Below are positions 7,871 through 15,248 of a stretch of 41,703 nt of DNA, in pieces. Each line of letters opens with the position of its first letter. The stretch's first letter is position 1. Location: contig MFKK01000002.1 of NCBI GenBank assembly GCA_001781035.1, positions 4,582-46,284 on the forward strand, written 5' to 3'. The notes beneath the pieces are model-generated. The model had not been told where the DNA came from. It made no database searches and was given only the letters and a program-made list of their open reading frames with translations. This DNA is from Candidatus Jorgensenbacteria bacterium RIFCSPLOWO2_01_FULL_45_25b (GTDB taxonomy: Bacteria; Patescibacteriota; Minisyncoccia; UBA6257; GWB1-50-10). The position numbers and the translations under genes were made by a program.

Positions 7871-9217
7871 TTGAAACAACCAAACTATAAAAATCTGCCC
7901 GAATCTCCGGGCGTCTACATATACAAAGACGCGAAGGGAAAGCTTCTCTACATTGGCAAAGCCGCGAATCTGAAGAGGCGTGTTTCAAGTTATTTTCACC
8001 TACGACCCCTCGCCTCGCCACAGCAAGGCGAGGATATTATAGTAGGTGAAAATAATCCCGAGCGAGTCCCACTTCGGCGGGACGACGAGGGGCTACCTTC
8101 AACAATACCGCGCCGCCTACTTGTCTCGCACGACACTCGCATTGAAAAACTAGTCAGCGAAATCAAGAAGATAGAATATAAAAAAACTGACTCCGCGCTT
8201 GAGGCGCTGATACTGGAAGCTGAACTTATAAAAAAGTTCCAGCCCCCCTACAACATTCGCGAGAAGGATGACAAAAGCTTCCTCTATGTGGAAATCACAA
8301 AAGAACCCTTCCCGCGCCTCCTCCTCGTTCGCGGTAAAGCCCTCCAATCTTACGAGTTACGATCTCGTAAGATTTTTGGACCGTTTATTTCAGCCTCAAA
8401 CATCCGCGAGGCGCTTCGCATACTCCGAAAAATATTCTCGTGGAATACGCACAGTCCGGAAGCATTAAAAAAAATCGCCTCCCGTCCGTGCTTTGATTAT
8501 GAGATAGGTTTGTGTCCGGGCGCGTGCGTGGGAGCGGTAAGTAGGCAGGAATACAAAAAAACCATACGGAAACTCGCCTTGTTTTTTAAGGGAAAAAAAC
8601 GGCAAATTGTCCGGGAGACCGAAAAGGAAATGAATATCGCGAGTAAACAACTTGATTTTGAAAAGGCGGAAAAATTAAAACGCGAGCTTTTCGCCCTCCG
8701 CCACATCCAAGATGTCGCGCTTATAAATGAAGAACGAGTGACGCCTAAAAGCTATAAGCTAAAAGCTATAAGCTATCGTATTGAAGGCTACGATATTTCC
8801 AATATCTCGGGTACATTCGCGGTAGGCGCGATGGCGGTGTTTGAAAACGGCGAGCCAAAAAAAAGCGAGTATAGAAAATTTAAAATTCGCTCGCTCAAAG
8901 AACCAAATGATGTTGGAATGTTGAAAGAGGTTCTTGAGAGACGCCTAACACACACCGAATGGCGCCTACCCAACCTTATGCTTATTGATGGGGGGAAGGG
9001 ACAGGTAAATATCGTAGAGCAGGTGTTAAAAGAACACGGAACAAACATTCCGGTAGTGGGCATCGCGAAAGGCCCCGAGCGCAAACGCAATGATGTTTAT
9101 GGCAATATTCCCGACTGGACAGACGAAAAAACTCTCATAAAAGTCCGCGACGAAGCCCATCGTTTTGCCATCAGCTATCACCGCGCGCTTCGTAATAACA
9201 CCTCCCTTCATTATTAG
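7871..9217 (+). CDS. uvrC: Excinuclease ABC subunit C, truncated form with palindromic inserts
   Basis: Dual-incision nuclease of nucleotide excision repair. The start is TTG 7871 (MKQPNYKNLPESPGVYIYKD); no better start or clear ribosome site is visible. The GIY-YIG domain is at ~14-100 but is split after SSYF (residue 42) by about 44 residues of unrelated sequence (HLRPLASPQQGED...). The UVR motif is near 255-275. The RNase H-like endonuclease domain has the catalytic Asp residues in GYDISN (~306) and LIDGGKGQ (~371) and the His in DEAHRF (~427). The protein stops right after NNTSLHY, so the tandem helix-hairpin-helix domain of the ~600-aa family is absent and is not found in another frame downstream. 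A second small insert (ALQSYELRSRKI, ~158-169) is encoded by a perfect hairpin. Both incision domains keep their key residues. Confidence 0.93.
   Translation: MKQPNYKNLPESPGVYIYKDAKGKLLYIGKAANLKRRVSSYFHLRPLASPQQGEDIIVGENNPERVPLRRDDEGLPSTIPRRLLVSHDTRIEKLVSEIKKIEYKKTDSALEALILEAELIKKFQPPYNIREKDDKSFLYVEITKEPFPRLLLVRGKALQSYELRSRKIFGPFISASNIREALRILRKIFSWNTHSPEALKKIASRPCFDYEIGLCPGACVGAVSRQEYKKTIRKLALFFKGKKRQIVRETEKEMNIASKQLDFEKAEKLKRELFALRHIQDVALINEERVTPKSYKLKAISYRIEGYDISNISGTFAVGAMAVFENGEPKKSEYRKFKIRSLKEPNDVGMLKEVLERRLTHTEWRLPNLMLIDGGKGQVNIVEQVLKEHGTNIPVVGIAKGPERKRNDVYGNIPDWTDEKTLIKVRDEAHRFAISYHRALRNNTSLHY
7990..8128 (+). repeat. Nested palindromic element inserted in frame in uvrC
   Basis: TTATTTTCACCTAC (7990-8003) and GTAGGTGAAAATAA (8042-8055) are perfect 14-bp inverted arms enclosing a second hairpin CCTCGCCT (8008-8015) / AGGCGAGG (8026-8033). 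A third hairpin GTCCC...GGGAC lies at 8066-8083, and CCCCTCG/CGAGGGG (8006-8012, 8086-8092) links the blocks. The whole stretch is translated within the GIY-YIG domain. Confidence 0.8.
8346..8374 (+). repeat. ATCTTACGAG palindrome inside uvrC
   Basis: Perfect 11-bp arms AATCTTACGAG (8346-8356) and CTCGTAAGATT (8364-8374), loop of 7 nt. It has the same arm as the intergenic hairpin at 275-301. It is read in frame as part of QSYELRSRKIFG, just before the conserved FGP box of UvrC. Confidence 0.8.
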
Positions 9218-9316
9218 GTTTACTTACTGTGGAAAACCCAGTCTTGATTATTTTTGTAATATTGGGCAACGACCTTCGTCCCTTTTTGGTTTTTAAAGGG
9301 TATAATCAAAGGTGTT

Positions 9317-9820
9317 ATGAAAAAGAAGGAGAATAATATTGCGTATATTGACGGAGCGAATTTGCATAGAGGAGCAAAAGGCATCGGACTCAATCTTGAT
9401 TACGAGCGATTTCGCACATGGCTTGGTTTTAAGTATGGCATTACTGATGCGTATATGTTTATCGGAATGGTTTCTGAATATACTGATTTATACAACTATC
9501 TGCAAAGGTCGGGGTTCAAAGTGATCTTTAAAGAAGTTATTTTTGATGGTGATGGAAAACCAAAGGGAAACTGTGATGCCGATCTGGTACTGAAGATGGT
9601 GAGTGATTTTTACGAAGGGAAAATGAATAAAGCGATTCTTGTTTCAAGCGATGGGGATTATGCAAGCACGATCCGATTTCTGATAGAAAAAGGAAAGCTA
9701 CCGACCATTCTTTCCCCGTCAGATGTAGAAAGGTGTTCAATTCTTTTAAAACGCACTGGCGCCAAAATATCTTATCTGCGTGATTTCAAAGATACCATTA
9801 AAAGGAAAGCCCCACAATGA
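9317..9820 (+). CDS. NYN-domain (PIN-like) protein
   Basis: 167 aa, a single NYN/DUF88 (LabA-like) domain. Acidic residues of the PIN-like metal site are visible in AYIDGANLH (residues ~9-17), NCDADLVL (~91-98) and VSSDGDYAS (~113-121), the usual spacing for this family. Many NYN proteins are predicted or shown to be ribonucleases, so a role in RNA turnover is likely but not shown. TATAAT at 9301-9306 lies 10 nt before the ATG, and the leader would be very short. The gene stands alone between uvrC and mazG, with a 367-nt gap after it. Confidence 0.88.
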   Translation: MKKKENNIAYIDGANLHRGAKGIGLNLDYERFRTWLGFKYGITDAYMFIGMVSEYTDLYNYLQRSGFKVIFKEVIFDGDGKPKGNCDADLVLKMVSDFYEGKMNKAILVSSDGDYASTIRFLIEKGKLPTILSPSDVERCSILLKRTGAKISYLRDFKDTIKRKAPQ

Positions 9821-10174
9821 AAAAGCCCCTATTACGGTATTATCCGCAACAGGGTCCTTTTCGTAGTGAATACGAGCATAATAGCAAATTCATAAGTAAA
9901 GTCAATAATCTTATCCACAGCAAAAAAGCCGCACAAAGTAAAGGAAAAAGAAATTGAATAAGCAGATGTAAAGCACCACCTACCTCCCCGGTTGGACTTG
10001 GGGCAAACATTCGGCGCAAAGAATCGATGTTTAAACCCCGCCTTCGCCGGAAGGTTTTGGGCTTCGGCGAGACAGGAAAAATTTTTTGCGAGAAGGTCAT
10101 GGGCAATATCGTTAAAATAAGTGTTTTTTCTTCTACTTTTAATGATATTTACTTCACCTTTTGTAGATTTCCTC
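9821..10174. other. Gene-poor interval between the NYN gene and mazG
   Basis: About 350 nt with no convincing gene. It holds one perfect DnaA-box-like TTATCCACA (9911-9919) and GC-rich short inverted repeats around 10035-10075 (GCCTTCGCCGG, CTTCGGCGAG). The minus-strand 88-aa ORF here contains the low-complexity PSPTGEVGG string typical of translated palindromes and is not considered real. Confidence 0.5.
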
Positions 10175-10180
10175 TATAAT
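10153..10180 (+). promoter_or_regulatory. Promoter of mazG
   Basis: TTCACC (10153-10158) and TATAAT (10175-10180) with a 16-nt spacer. The ATG follows 7 nt after the -10 box, so the start point falls next to the start codon; no Shine-Dalgarno is present. Confidence 0.65.
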
Positions 10181-10187
10181 AATCAAC

Positions 10188-10517
10188 ATGGAGTTTGGGG
10201 AATATCAGGCAAAAGCGCACGAGACATCCATAGTGCCGAAGATAGGCGAGATGTTTGTGTATCCGACACTTGGTCTCGCGGGCGAGGCGGGCGAAATCGC
10301 GAACAAGATAAAAAAAATCTTCCGCGACAAGAAAGGCATTGTTACCAAAGAAACGGAGGAAGAACTGAAAAAAGAACTCGGCGACGTATTGTGGTATGTC
10401 GCCGAACTCGCGACCCAGCTCAATCTCTCGCTGGAAGAAATCGCGGTTTTAAATATTGAACGTCTTCAATCCCGCAAAGTCCGCGACATGATTCAGGGAG
10501 ACGGGGATAACAGATGA
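10188..10517 (+). CDS. MazG-like nucleotide pyrophosphohydrolase
   Basis: 109 aa. Hydrolyses nucleoside triphosphates to monophosphate and pyrophosphate; often a house-cleaning enzyme for damaged nucleotides. The four-helix MazG fold signature is visible: LAGEAGEIANKIKK (residues ~30-43) and, after a short linker, EELKKELGDVLWYVAELA (~58-75), which supply the Glu/Asp metal ligands. A single-domain protein, half the size of E. coli MazG. Its stop overlaps the start of the exchanger gene by 4 nt (ATGA), so the two are translationally coupled. The 112-aa ORF in an overlapping frame is a shadow. Confidence 0.9.
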   Translation: MEFGEYQAKAHETSIVPKIGEMFVYPTLGLAGEAGEIANKIKKIFRDKKGIVTKETEEELKKELGDVLWYVAELATQLNLSLEEIAVLNIERLQSRKVRDMIQGDGDNR

Positions 10518-11470
10518 TACTTCATATTGTCCAATTTTTTATAAGCGTCTGCCTGCTCTATGTGTCGGGCAGGTGGCTTGTGAACGGACTCTCCAAAGTG
10601 GCGGGAATTTTGAAGTGGAAAAAGTTTACGCTCTCCTTTCTTGTGATGGCATTTGCCGCCTCCTTGCCAAACTTGTTTGTTGGAATTTCATCCGCCTTGC
10701 GGGGGATTCCCGAACTGTCTTTTGGAGACGTGATGGGGGGGAACGTGATTGACCTTACTCTGGCAATCGGTCTCGCGGCTCTCTTCGCCAAACGGGGAAT
10801 CCCCGCGCGGGGAAAGACGGTTCAATACTCCGCCTTCTTCGCTGTTGCCTCCGCGCTCGCTCCCGCCCTTCTTATTGTTGATGGAACCATCTCGCGCTTT
10901 GATGGCATTCTGCTCTTTATGCTTTTTGCCTCTTATATAGTGTGGCTCTCGGAAGGCGATAATAGATTCAAGAAAACATCGGAATCCGAGGAAGTTGGAG
11001 TAAAAGCGACCGCAAAGATATTTTTTGGAAACGCGCTTCGGATTATAGCGGGAGTCGCGCTTATTATTATAGCGGCGGAAGGAATCATGAGGTCAGCTCT
11101 TTTTTTCGCGCACGAATGGAATATATCAATCGGGCTTATAGGAATTCTCATTGTGGGTTTGGGAAACGCCCTCCCCGAAACCTACTTCGCTATTCTCTCC
11201 GCGAGGAAGGGGGAGACGGATATGATATTGGGAGATATGTTGAGTTCCATTATTGTGCCGGCAACCCTCATTCTAAGTATCGTCTCAATGATACATCCGA
11301 TCGTGCTTGAGGGAATTTCATCTTTTATGTTAGTGCTGGCCTTTCTTGTTTTGGGCGGATGCGCCTTCTTGTGGTCAGCGAGAAGCGGTAAAAAACTAAG
11401 CAGAAAAGAGGGCATCTTTTTAGTGTGCGTGTATCTGCTCTTCATCGCTCTTGAGGTTGGTTCACTCTAG
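10514..11470 (+). CDS. CaCA-family sodium/calcium exchanger-like membrane protein
   Basis: 318 aa with about ten hydrophobic segments in two homologous halves. The alpha-repeats are recognisable: SLPNLFVGISSALRG...GNVIDLTLAIG (residues ~48-85) and GNALPETYFAILSARKGE...GDMLSSIIVPATLIL (~217-255). These repeats form the ion-binding core in YrbG/NCX-type antiporters that exchange Na+ or H+ for Ca2+. In repeat 1 the usual Glu of the S-x-PE motif is Asn, while repeat 2 keeps PE; transport specificity may thus differ. The start overlaps the mazG stop by 4 nt. The nfo -10 box overlaps the end of this gene's stop region, so nfo is separately transcribed. Confidence 0.85.
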   Translation: MILHIVQFFISVCLLYVSGRWLVNGLSKVAGILKWKKFTLSFLVMAFAASLPNLFVGISSALRGIPELSFGDVMGGNVIDLTLAIGLAALFAKRGIPARGKTVQYSAFFAVASALAPALLIVDGTISRFDGILLFMLFASYIVWLSEGDNRFKKTSESEEVGVKATAKIFFGNALRIIAGVALIIIAAEGIMRSALFFAHEWNISIGLIGILIVGLGNALPETYFAILSARKGETDMILGDMLSSIIVPATLILSIVSMIHPIVLEGISSFMLVLAFLVLGGCAFLWSARSGKKLSRKEGIFLVCVYLLFIALEVGSL

Positions 11471-11476
11471 TATAAT
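11471..11476 (+). promoter_or_regulatory. -10 box of nfo, leaderless start
   Basis: TATAAT, immediately after the exchanger stop codon. Exactly 6 nt (GAAAGA) separate it from the ATG, placing the expected +1 on the A of the start codon. Confidence 0.65.
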
Positions 11477-11482
11477 GAAAGA

Positions 11483-12331
11483 ATGAAAAAGAAACCGAAC
11501 ATCGGAGCGCATGTCCGAACGGAAGGAGGGCTTGTGTCGGCTATAGAAAATGCCGAAAGAATCGGAGCGAAATGCTTTCAGATATTCGGAGCCTCTCCCA
11601 GGCAATGGCGCGCGTTGTTTCCCAAAGAAGAAGACGTAAAACTCTTCAAAAAACTTCTTAAGGAAAAAGAGCTTGGCCCCGTATTTCTTCATGCTTCCTA
11701 TCTTGTGAATCTTGCGAGCGCAAACGGGGACATATTAGAGAAGTCAATCAAAAATCTCTCCGACCATCTTCAAATTGCCTCCATGCTCGGCGCGGAGGGG
11801 CTTATTTTTCACGTCGGCTCAAGTAGGGGAATGGAAAAAAAGAAGGCGCTTGACCAGGAAGTTTCTGCTATGAAAGAAGTGCTAAAAAATGTAACGGGAA
11901 GCTCGCTTATCATGGAAAACACGGCGGGAGGCGGCGAAAAAATCGGAAGCATAGAAGACATCGGGTATTTATACGGAAACATAAAATCCGACAGGGTAAA
12001 TATATGCTTTGACACCGCTCACGCTCTTGAGGCGGGAATGATAGAAAGCTACGCGCCTCCACGGATAAAAAAATTGTTTGATGAGTGGGAAGAGGCGGTT
12101 GGGCTGGAGCATATAGTCGCGATTCACGCGAATGATTCAAAAACAACATACAACTCAAATCACGACAGGCACGAAAATATCGGGATGGGCGAGATTGGCA
12201 TGGAGGGCTTCAAAGATCTCGCGAAGGAAAAAAGATTGTTGGATAAGTGCTGGATACTGGAAGTTCCCGGCTACGAAGGAAACGGTCCGGATAGAAAAAA
12301 CATAGAGACCCTCTCCTCATGTTTTTTGTGA
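11483..12331 (+). CDS. nfo: Endonuclease IV (AP endonuclease)
   Basis: 282 aa, full length. Cuts 5' to abasic sites in base excision repair and uses three Zn ions. Metal-ligand segments of the TIM barrel appear in order: IGAHVRTEGG (~7-16), FLHASYLVNL (~72-81), LIFHVGSS (~110-117), IMENTAGGG (~144-152), CFDTAHALEAG (~178-188), AIHANDSK (~216-223), DRHENIGMGEIG (~231-242) and LEVPGYEG near the end. The following ftsQ gene starts 3 nt after the stop, so they form one operon. The product of the uracil glycosylase at 35630 would be a substrate for this enzyme. Confidence 0.97.
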   Translation: MKKKPNIGAHVRTEGGLVSAIENAERIGAKCFQIFGASPRQWRALFPKEEDVKLFKKLLKEKELGPVFLHASYLVNLASANGDILEKSIKNLSDHLQIASMLGAEGLIFHVGSSRGMEKKKALDQEVSAMKEVLKNVTGSSLIMENTAGGGEKIGSIEDIGYLYGNIKSDRVNICFDTAHALEAGMIESYAPPRIKKLFDEWEEAVGLEHIVAIHANDSKTTYNSNHDRHENIGMGEIGMEGFKDLAKEKRLLDKCWILEVPGYEGNGPDRKNIETLSSCFL

Positions 12332-12334
12332 TAT

Positions 12335-13129
12335 ATGGATAGACATCGGGAATACAGCGACCAATTCAGAGAAAAGCAAAAACGGAAAGGAAGATTTCTT
12401 TTTTTGCTTGTGATGTTTCTTGCTGGGCTCGCGATTATCGGGCTTCTCTACGTTCTTGTGTACTCAACCGCCCTTCAAATGAAAGAGGTGGTTATAGAAG
12501 GAAACAAGCTTGTTCCGGAAAACGAGATATGGTCGGGTGTCATGGGAGAGATGATAAGAGAACACAGATGGAAAAGCCTGTTCGGTCCGAATCATAAAGC
12601 CTTTTGGGTATTTGGAAAAACACCGGATATTCAGAGGCTCATCCCGAACATAAAAACGATTGAACTGGAAAAAGAGCTGGGAAAGGGAAGACTTGTTATC
12701 CATATAAAAGAGCGAAAAGTGGAAGGAGTCTGGTGTTTCGGAGAAATAAACTGTTACGTGTTTGATGAGGAGGGAATACTTTTCGCGAGATCGCCGGATG
12801 TAAGCGGAACGTTTATCATAAAAATTCAGGACGATTCAACATCATACGCGAGGTTGAACACGAAAATCGTGGAAGACGCGGAGTTTCAAAACATAAAAAC
12901 AACGATAGAAGACGCGGAAAAGGCGGGCTTCCACGCGCGGAAAGTTACGATAAAAAGCGAGAAAGAGGAGTGGTGGATGGAAACAATCGGAGGAACTCTT
13001 ATTCTCTTTAACATCAAATTCAAACCCAAGGGCTTTGTGGAAGTGATAAAAACCTTTTTGAAAAAAAACAGCTCTTCCCGCCCAAGCCAGATAGACTTCA
13101 GGGTTCCCGATAAGGCGTATTATAAATAA
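12335..13129 (+). CDS. ftsQ: FtsQ/DivIB-type cell division protein
   Basis: 264 aa. A short basic cytoplasmic N-terminus (~1-20) is followed by one membrane helix (FLFLLVMFLAGLAIIGLLYV, ~22-41) and an external POTRA-type domain starting MKEVVIEGNKLVPENEIW (~50-67). A beta-domain follows with IKERKVEGVWCF and YVFDEEGILFA, the pattern of FtsQ where the DEEG segment precedes the FtsL/FtsB-binding region. FtsQ scaffolds the divisome through FtsL and FtsB. Sequence identity to characterised FtsQ is low by eye, so the call rests on architecture. It is unusual that it sits with nfo and not in the dcw cluster at 30-35 kb of the same window. Confidence 0.75.
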   Translation: MDRHREYSDQFREKQKRKGRFLFLLVMFLAGLAIIGLLYVLVYSTALQMKEVVIEGNKLVPENEIWSGVMGEMIREHRWKSLFGPNHKAFWVFGKTPDIQRLIPNIKTIELEKELGKGRLVIHIKERKVEGVWCFGEINCYVFDEEGILFARSPDVSGTFIIKIQDDSTSYARLNTKIVEDAEFQNIKTTIEDAEKAGFHARKVTIKSEKEEWWMETIGGTLILFNIKFKPKGFVEVIKTFLKKNSSSRPSQIDFRVPDKAYYK

Positions 13130-13144
13130 GAGCAAAGAGAAAAA

Positions 13145-13167
13145 CGAAAAATGCAAAACAACAGCGC
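13145..13167 (+). repeat. 23-nt direct repeat, copy 1
   Basis: CGAAAAATGCAAAACAACAG CGC (23 nt) is repeated exactly at 18377-18399. Both copies follow the end of a gene and lie in short AT-rich gaps. Confidence 0.7.
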
Positions 13168-13181
13168 TTATGAAAACATGT

Positions 13182-13187
13182 TATAAT
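13182..13187 (+). promoter_or_regulatory. -10 box of the pseudopilin-like gene, leaderless start
   Basis: TATAAT with exactly 6 nt to ATG 13194. The box lies downstream of the ORF track's start at 13170 and so excludes that start if this promoter is used. Confidence 0.6.
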
Positions 13188-13193
13188 AACTCT

Positions 13194-13952
13194 ATGAAAA
13201 GAAAAAACGACGGCTTCTCGCTTATAGAACTCCTGATGTATATCGCGATATTCGCGGTGAGCGCGACCCTGCTTATCGGTATTCTGACGACCGTAACAAG
13301 GGTTCAGGGAAGACAGCAGTCGGAAGCGGTGGTAACAAAACAAATCACCTTCGTAAACCAGACAATTCAGCGGATAGTGCACGAATCAAGCTTGATAGAC
13401 ATGCCGTCGGGCGTCGCGAGCTCCTCGCTCACGCTTCGTATGGCATCCTCAACAGGAGACCCGACAAGGATATATGTCTCAAACGGAAGATTATACATAA
13501 AGGAAGGAACAAAAGAAGACGTTCCTCTGACGGACGGGAACGTGATTGTAGACACGTTCAGGGTAAAAAAACTTGAAAGCAAGGAGGGAAAGTCGCTTGT
13601 GCAGGTTGGATTGGGAATAAGCTATAACACCGCGGACCCGAAGGTAAAATTCTCAAGAGTGATTGAAATAATGGTAACAAGAATTACGGCGGCAAGTTTT
13701 GATTCCGACCTCGTGCCGTTAGGAAGCGGGTTAAGCGTTGGAAATTCGGGAAATAATTGGCAGAACGGCTACTTTTCGGGTGGAGTTGGAATAGGAATTG
13801 ATGCTCCAAGCGCGGGCGCGAAGCTGAAGGTGGCGGGGAATATTGAATTTTCCGATTCTTCCTACGGGCTCTTGTTGAAGTCCCCGAATGGAACCTGCTA
13901 CAAACTCTCGGTGTCAAACTCCGGCACGCTCTCCGTAGGGGGCTGTCCATAA
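13194..13952 (+). CDS. Type IV pilin-like (pseudopilin) protein with C-terminal fibre-like domain
   Basis: Start set at ATG 13194 (MKRKNDGFSLIELLMYIAIF): the leaderless -10 spacing and the short basic leader both support it over 13170. The prepilin peptidase site is G^FSLIE (Gly at residue 7, Glu at +5), followed by the usual hydrophobic helix. The middle region (~30-165) is a beta-rich head resembling PilW/PilJ-like minor pilins. The last ~80 residues are different: GSGLSVGNSGNNWQNGYFSG then VGIGIDAPSAGAKLKVAGNI, a motif common in phage tail-fibre and adhesin repeats, ending with a small disulphide-capable CYKL...GGCP. It is probably a surface-displayed minor pilin used for attachment; this is inference. 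Confidence 0.8.
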   Translation: MKRKNDGFSLIELLMYIAIFAVSATLLIGILTTVTRVQGRQQSEAVVTKQITFVNQTIQRIVHESSLIDMPSGVASSSLTLRMASSTGDPTRIYVSNGRLYIKEGTKEDVPLTDGNVIVDTFRVKKLESKEGKSLVQVGLGISYNTADPKVKFSRVIEIMVTRITAASFDSDLVPLGSGLSVGNSGNNWQNGYFSGGVGIGIDAPSAGAKLKVAGNIEFSDSSYGLLLKSPNGTCYKLSVSNSGTLSVGGCP

Positions 13953-14004
13953 TCTCTCGCGCAATAAGAATATGGGTAATGTATTCGTATATCAGCTTTT
14001 AGCA

Positions 14005-14031
14005 TTAGCACTTGACACAATTGAGTGCTAA
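14005..14031 (+). promoter_or_regulatory. CIRCE operator
   Basis: TTAGCACTT-N9-GAGTGCTAA, which matches the CIRCE consensus TTAGCACTC-N9-GAGTGCTAA at all but one base. It is the binding site of HrcA and overlaps the -35 box of the promoter that drives hrcA itself, so repression is autoregulatory. Confidence 0.95.
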
Positions 14032-14040
14032 AATTATAAT
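14012..14040 (+). promoter_or_regulatory. Heat-shock operon promoter
   Basis: A consensus TTGACA (14012-14017), 17-nt spacer and TATAAT (14035-14040). Unlike most promoters here it leaves a leader of about 23 nt containing AAAGGAGG (14053-14060), a strong ribosome binding site ahead of ATG 14070. Confidence 0.92.
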
Positions 14041-14069
14041 TCCCCAGACGGTAAAGGAGGTCGAAATAT

Positions 14070-14774
14070 ATGATAAGCGGAAGAACAAAATCAATTCTTG
14101 AGGCGGGTATCCGCGAATTTATTGAGACTGGAGAACCGATAACATCCGAAAAACTGTACAAAAAATACGATTTCGGGATAAAGCAGGCGATGATTCGCTG
14201 GGAGCTCCATGACCTCGCGGAAGGAAACTATTTCTTTCAACAACATCCCTCCGGAGGCAGAATTCCTTCCGATAAGGCGTATCGGTTTTTTGTAAAAGAA
14301 ATCGTAAGCGGAATGGAGCGGGAAAGACTGGAAGAAGAGGGAGAAACGGAGGAAATCGCGCGATATTTCGCGAGGGGAGAAAACGCGAAGTTTGTAAAAC
14401 AGCTCGCGGAAAGTCTGGGAGTATTTGGTCTCTGTTACGAACAGGAAAGAAACATGGTGCACAGAAGCGGAATCGCGGAGCTTTTTGAGGCGATTGAGAT
14501 GGGGAACAGGGAAGAGATGAGGGCCCTTGTGGAAGACTTGGACAAAATTTCAGATCGGATGGAAGAAAAGAAAATATGGTGGGAGGAAGAAACGGAATGG
14601 CCACAGGTCTTCATCGGAAAAAGCCCGTTTACAAAAAGCAATCAGCTCTCGGTTGTCATAAGAAAAATTTCCAAGAAAGAAACGGGAAATGTGATTGTAA
14701 TGGCAATCGGGCCGAAGAGAATGGATTACGAAACCTCCTTAAAATTGTTTGAGTATTTAAACCAGTTAATATAG
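14070..14774 (+). CDS. hrcA: Heat-inducible transcription repressor HrcA, short form
   Basis: 234 aa against about 340 for typical HrcA. The N-terminal winged-helix region fits the family: ILEAGIREFIETGEPITSEKL (~8-28) and PSGGRIPSDKAYRFFV (~67-82). The C-terminal end AIGPKRMDYETSLKLFEYL matches the HrcA ending. The missing part is the central GAF-like/insertion region. HrcA represses chaperone genes through CIRCE when GroEL or protein folding capacity is sufficient; a CIRCE lies directly upstream. grpE begins 15 nt after the stop. Short HrcA forms seem usual in this lineage (from memory). Confidence 0.93.
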   Translation: MISGRTKSILEAGIREFIETGEPITSEKLYKKYDFGIKQAMIRWELHDLAEGNYFFQQHPSGGRIPSDKAYRFFVKEIVSGMERERLEEEGETEEIARYFARGENAKFVKQLAESLGVFGLCYEQERNMVHRSGIAELFEAIEMGNREEMRALVEDLDKISDRMEEKKIWWEEETEWPQVFIGKSPFTKSNQLSVVIRKISKKETGNVIVMAIGPKRMDYETSLKLFEYLNQLI

Positions 14775-14789
14775 CGAATTCAATTCAAT

Positions 14790-15248
14790 ATGACGGAAGA
14801 AACAATGGAAGAAAAAGTGTCTCGCCTTGAAAAAGAAAAAGAAGAATATCTGGAGGGTTGGAAGAGGGCAAAAGCGGATTTTCTAAACATGAAAAAAGAA
14901 GAGGAAGAGAGGGTCAGAGAATTCATAAAATTCGGAAACGAAGCAATCATACGAAGCATGGTCTCCGTGCTGGAAAGCTTTTATCTGGGGCTTATGGCAT
15001 GGAAGGAAGAAACGCCGGAGAAGAAGGGAATGATGCTTGTAAGGGCTCAACTTGAAGAAACGCTCAAGAAATACGGGGTAGAAATCATTCAGGCGAAAAT
15101 CGGCGAAGAATTCAATCCCGAAAAACATGAGTGCCTCTTGTTGGAAGCTTCCGAAAGCCCCACGGGAACGATAACGGAAGAAGTGGAAAAAGGATACGCG
15201 TTATATGGAAAAATAATAAGGCCGGTAAGAGTAAAGGTATCAAAATAA
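14790..15248 (+). CDS. grpE: GrpE nucleotide exchange factor
   Basis: 152 aa. Releases ADP from DnaK. The N-terminal coiled coil is visible from residue ~5 (EEKVSRLEKEKEEYLEGWKR), continues into the DFLNMKKEEEERVREF four-helix region, and ends in the small beta-wing domain with HECLLLEASE, GTITEEVEKGYALYGKIIRP and VKVSK, the classic GrpE ending. It lies 15 nt after hrcA with no obvious ribosome site, so translation probably depends on coupling within the hrcA mRNA. Confidence 0.97.
   Translation: MTEETMEEKVSRLEKEKEEYLEGWKRAKADFLNMKKEEEERVREFIKFGNEAIIRSMVSVLESFYLGLMAWKEETPEKKGMMLVRAQLEETLKKYGVEIIQAKIGEEFNPEKHECLLLEASESPTGTITEEVEKGYALYGKIIRPVRVKVSK

Noticed and set aside
9911-9919. DnaA box TTATCCACA as a hint of a replication origin
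   Set aside because: Single box here, another inside the end of dus and two before mraZ; no dnaA, dnaN or AT-rich unwinding array nearby.
9840-10106. 88-aa minus-strand ORF between the NYN gene and mazG
   Set aside because: Contains a PSPTGEVGG string characteristic of translated intergenic palindromes; no start signal.
10121-10459. 112-aa + strand ORF overlapping mazG
   Set aside because: Different frame of a clear MazG gene; Arg-rich composition (RRDVCVSDTWSRGRGGRNRE) is typical of a shadow frame.
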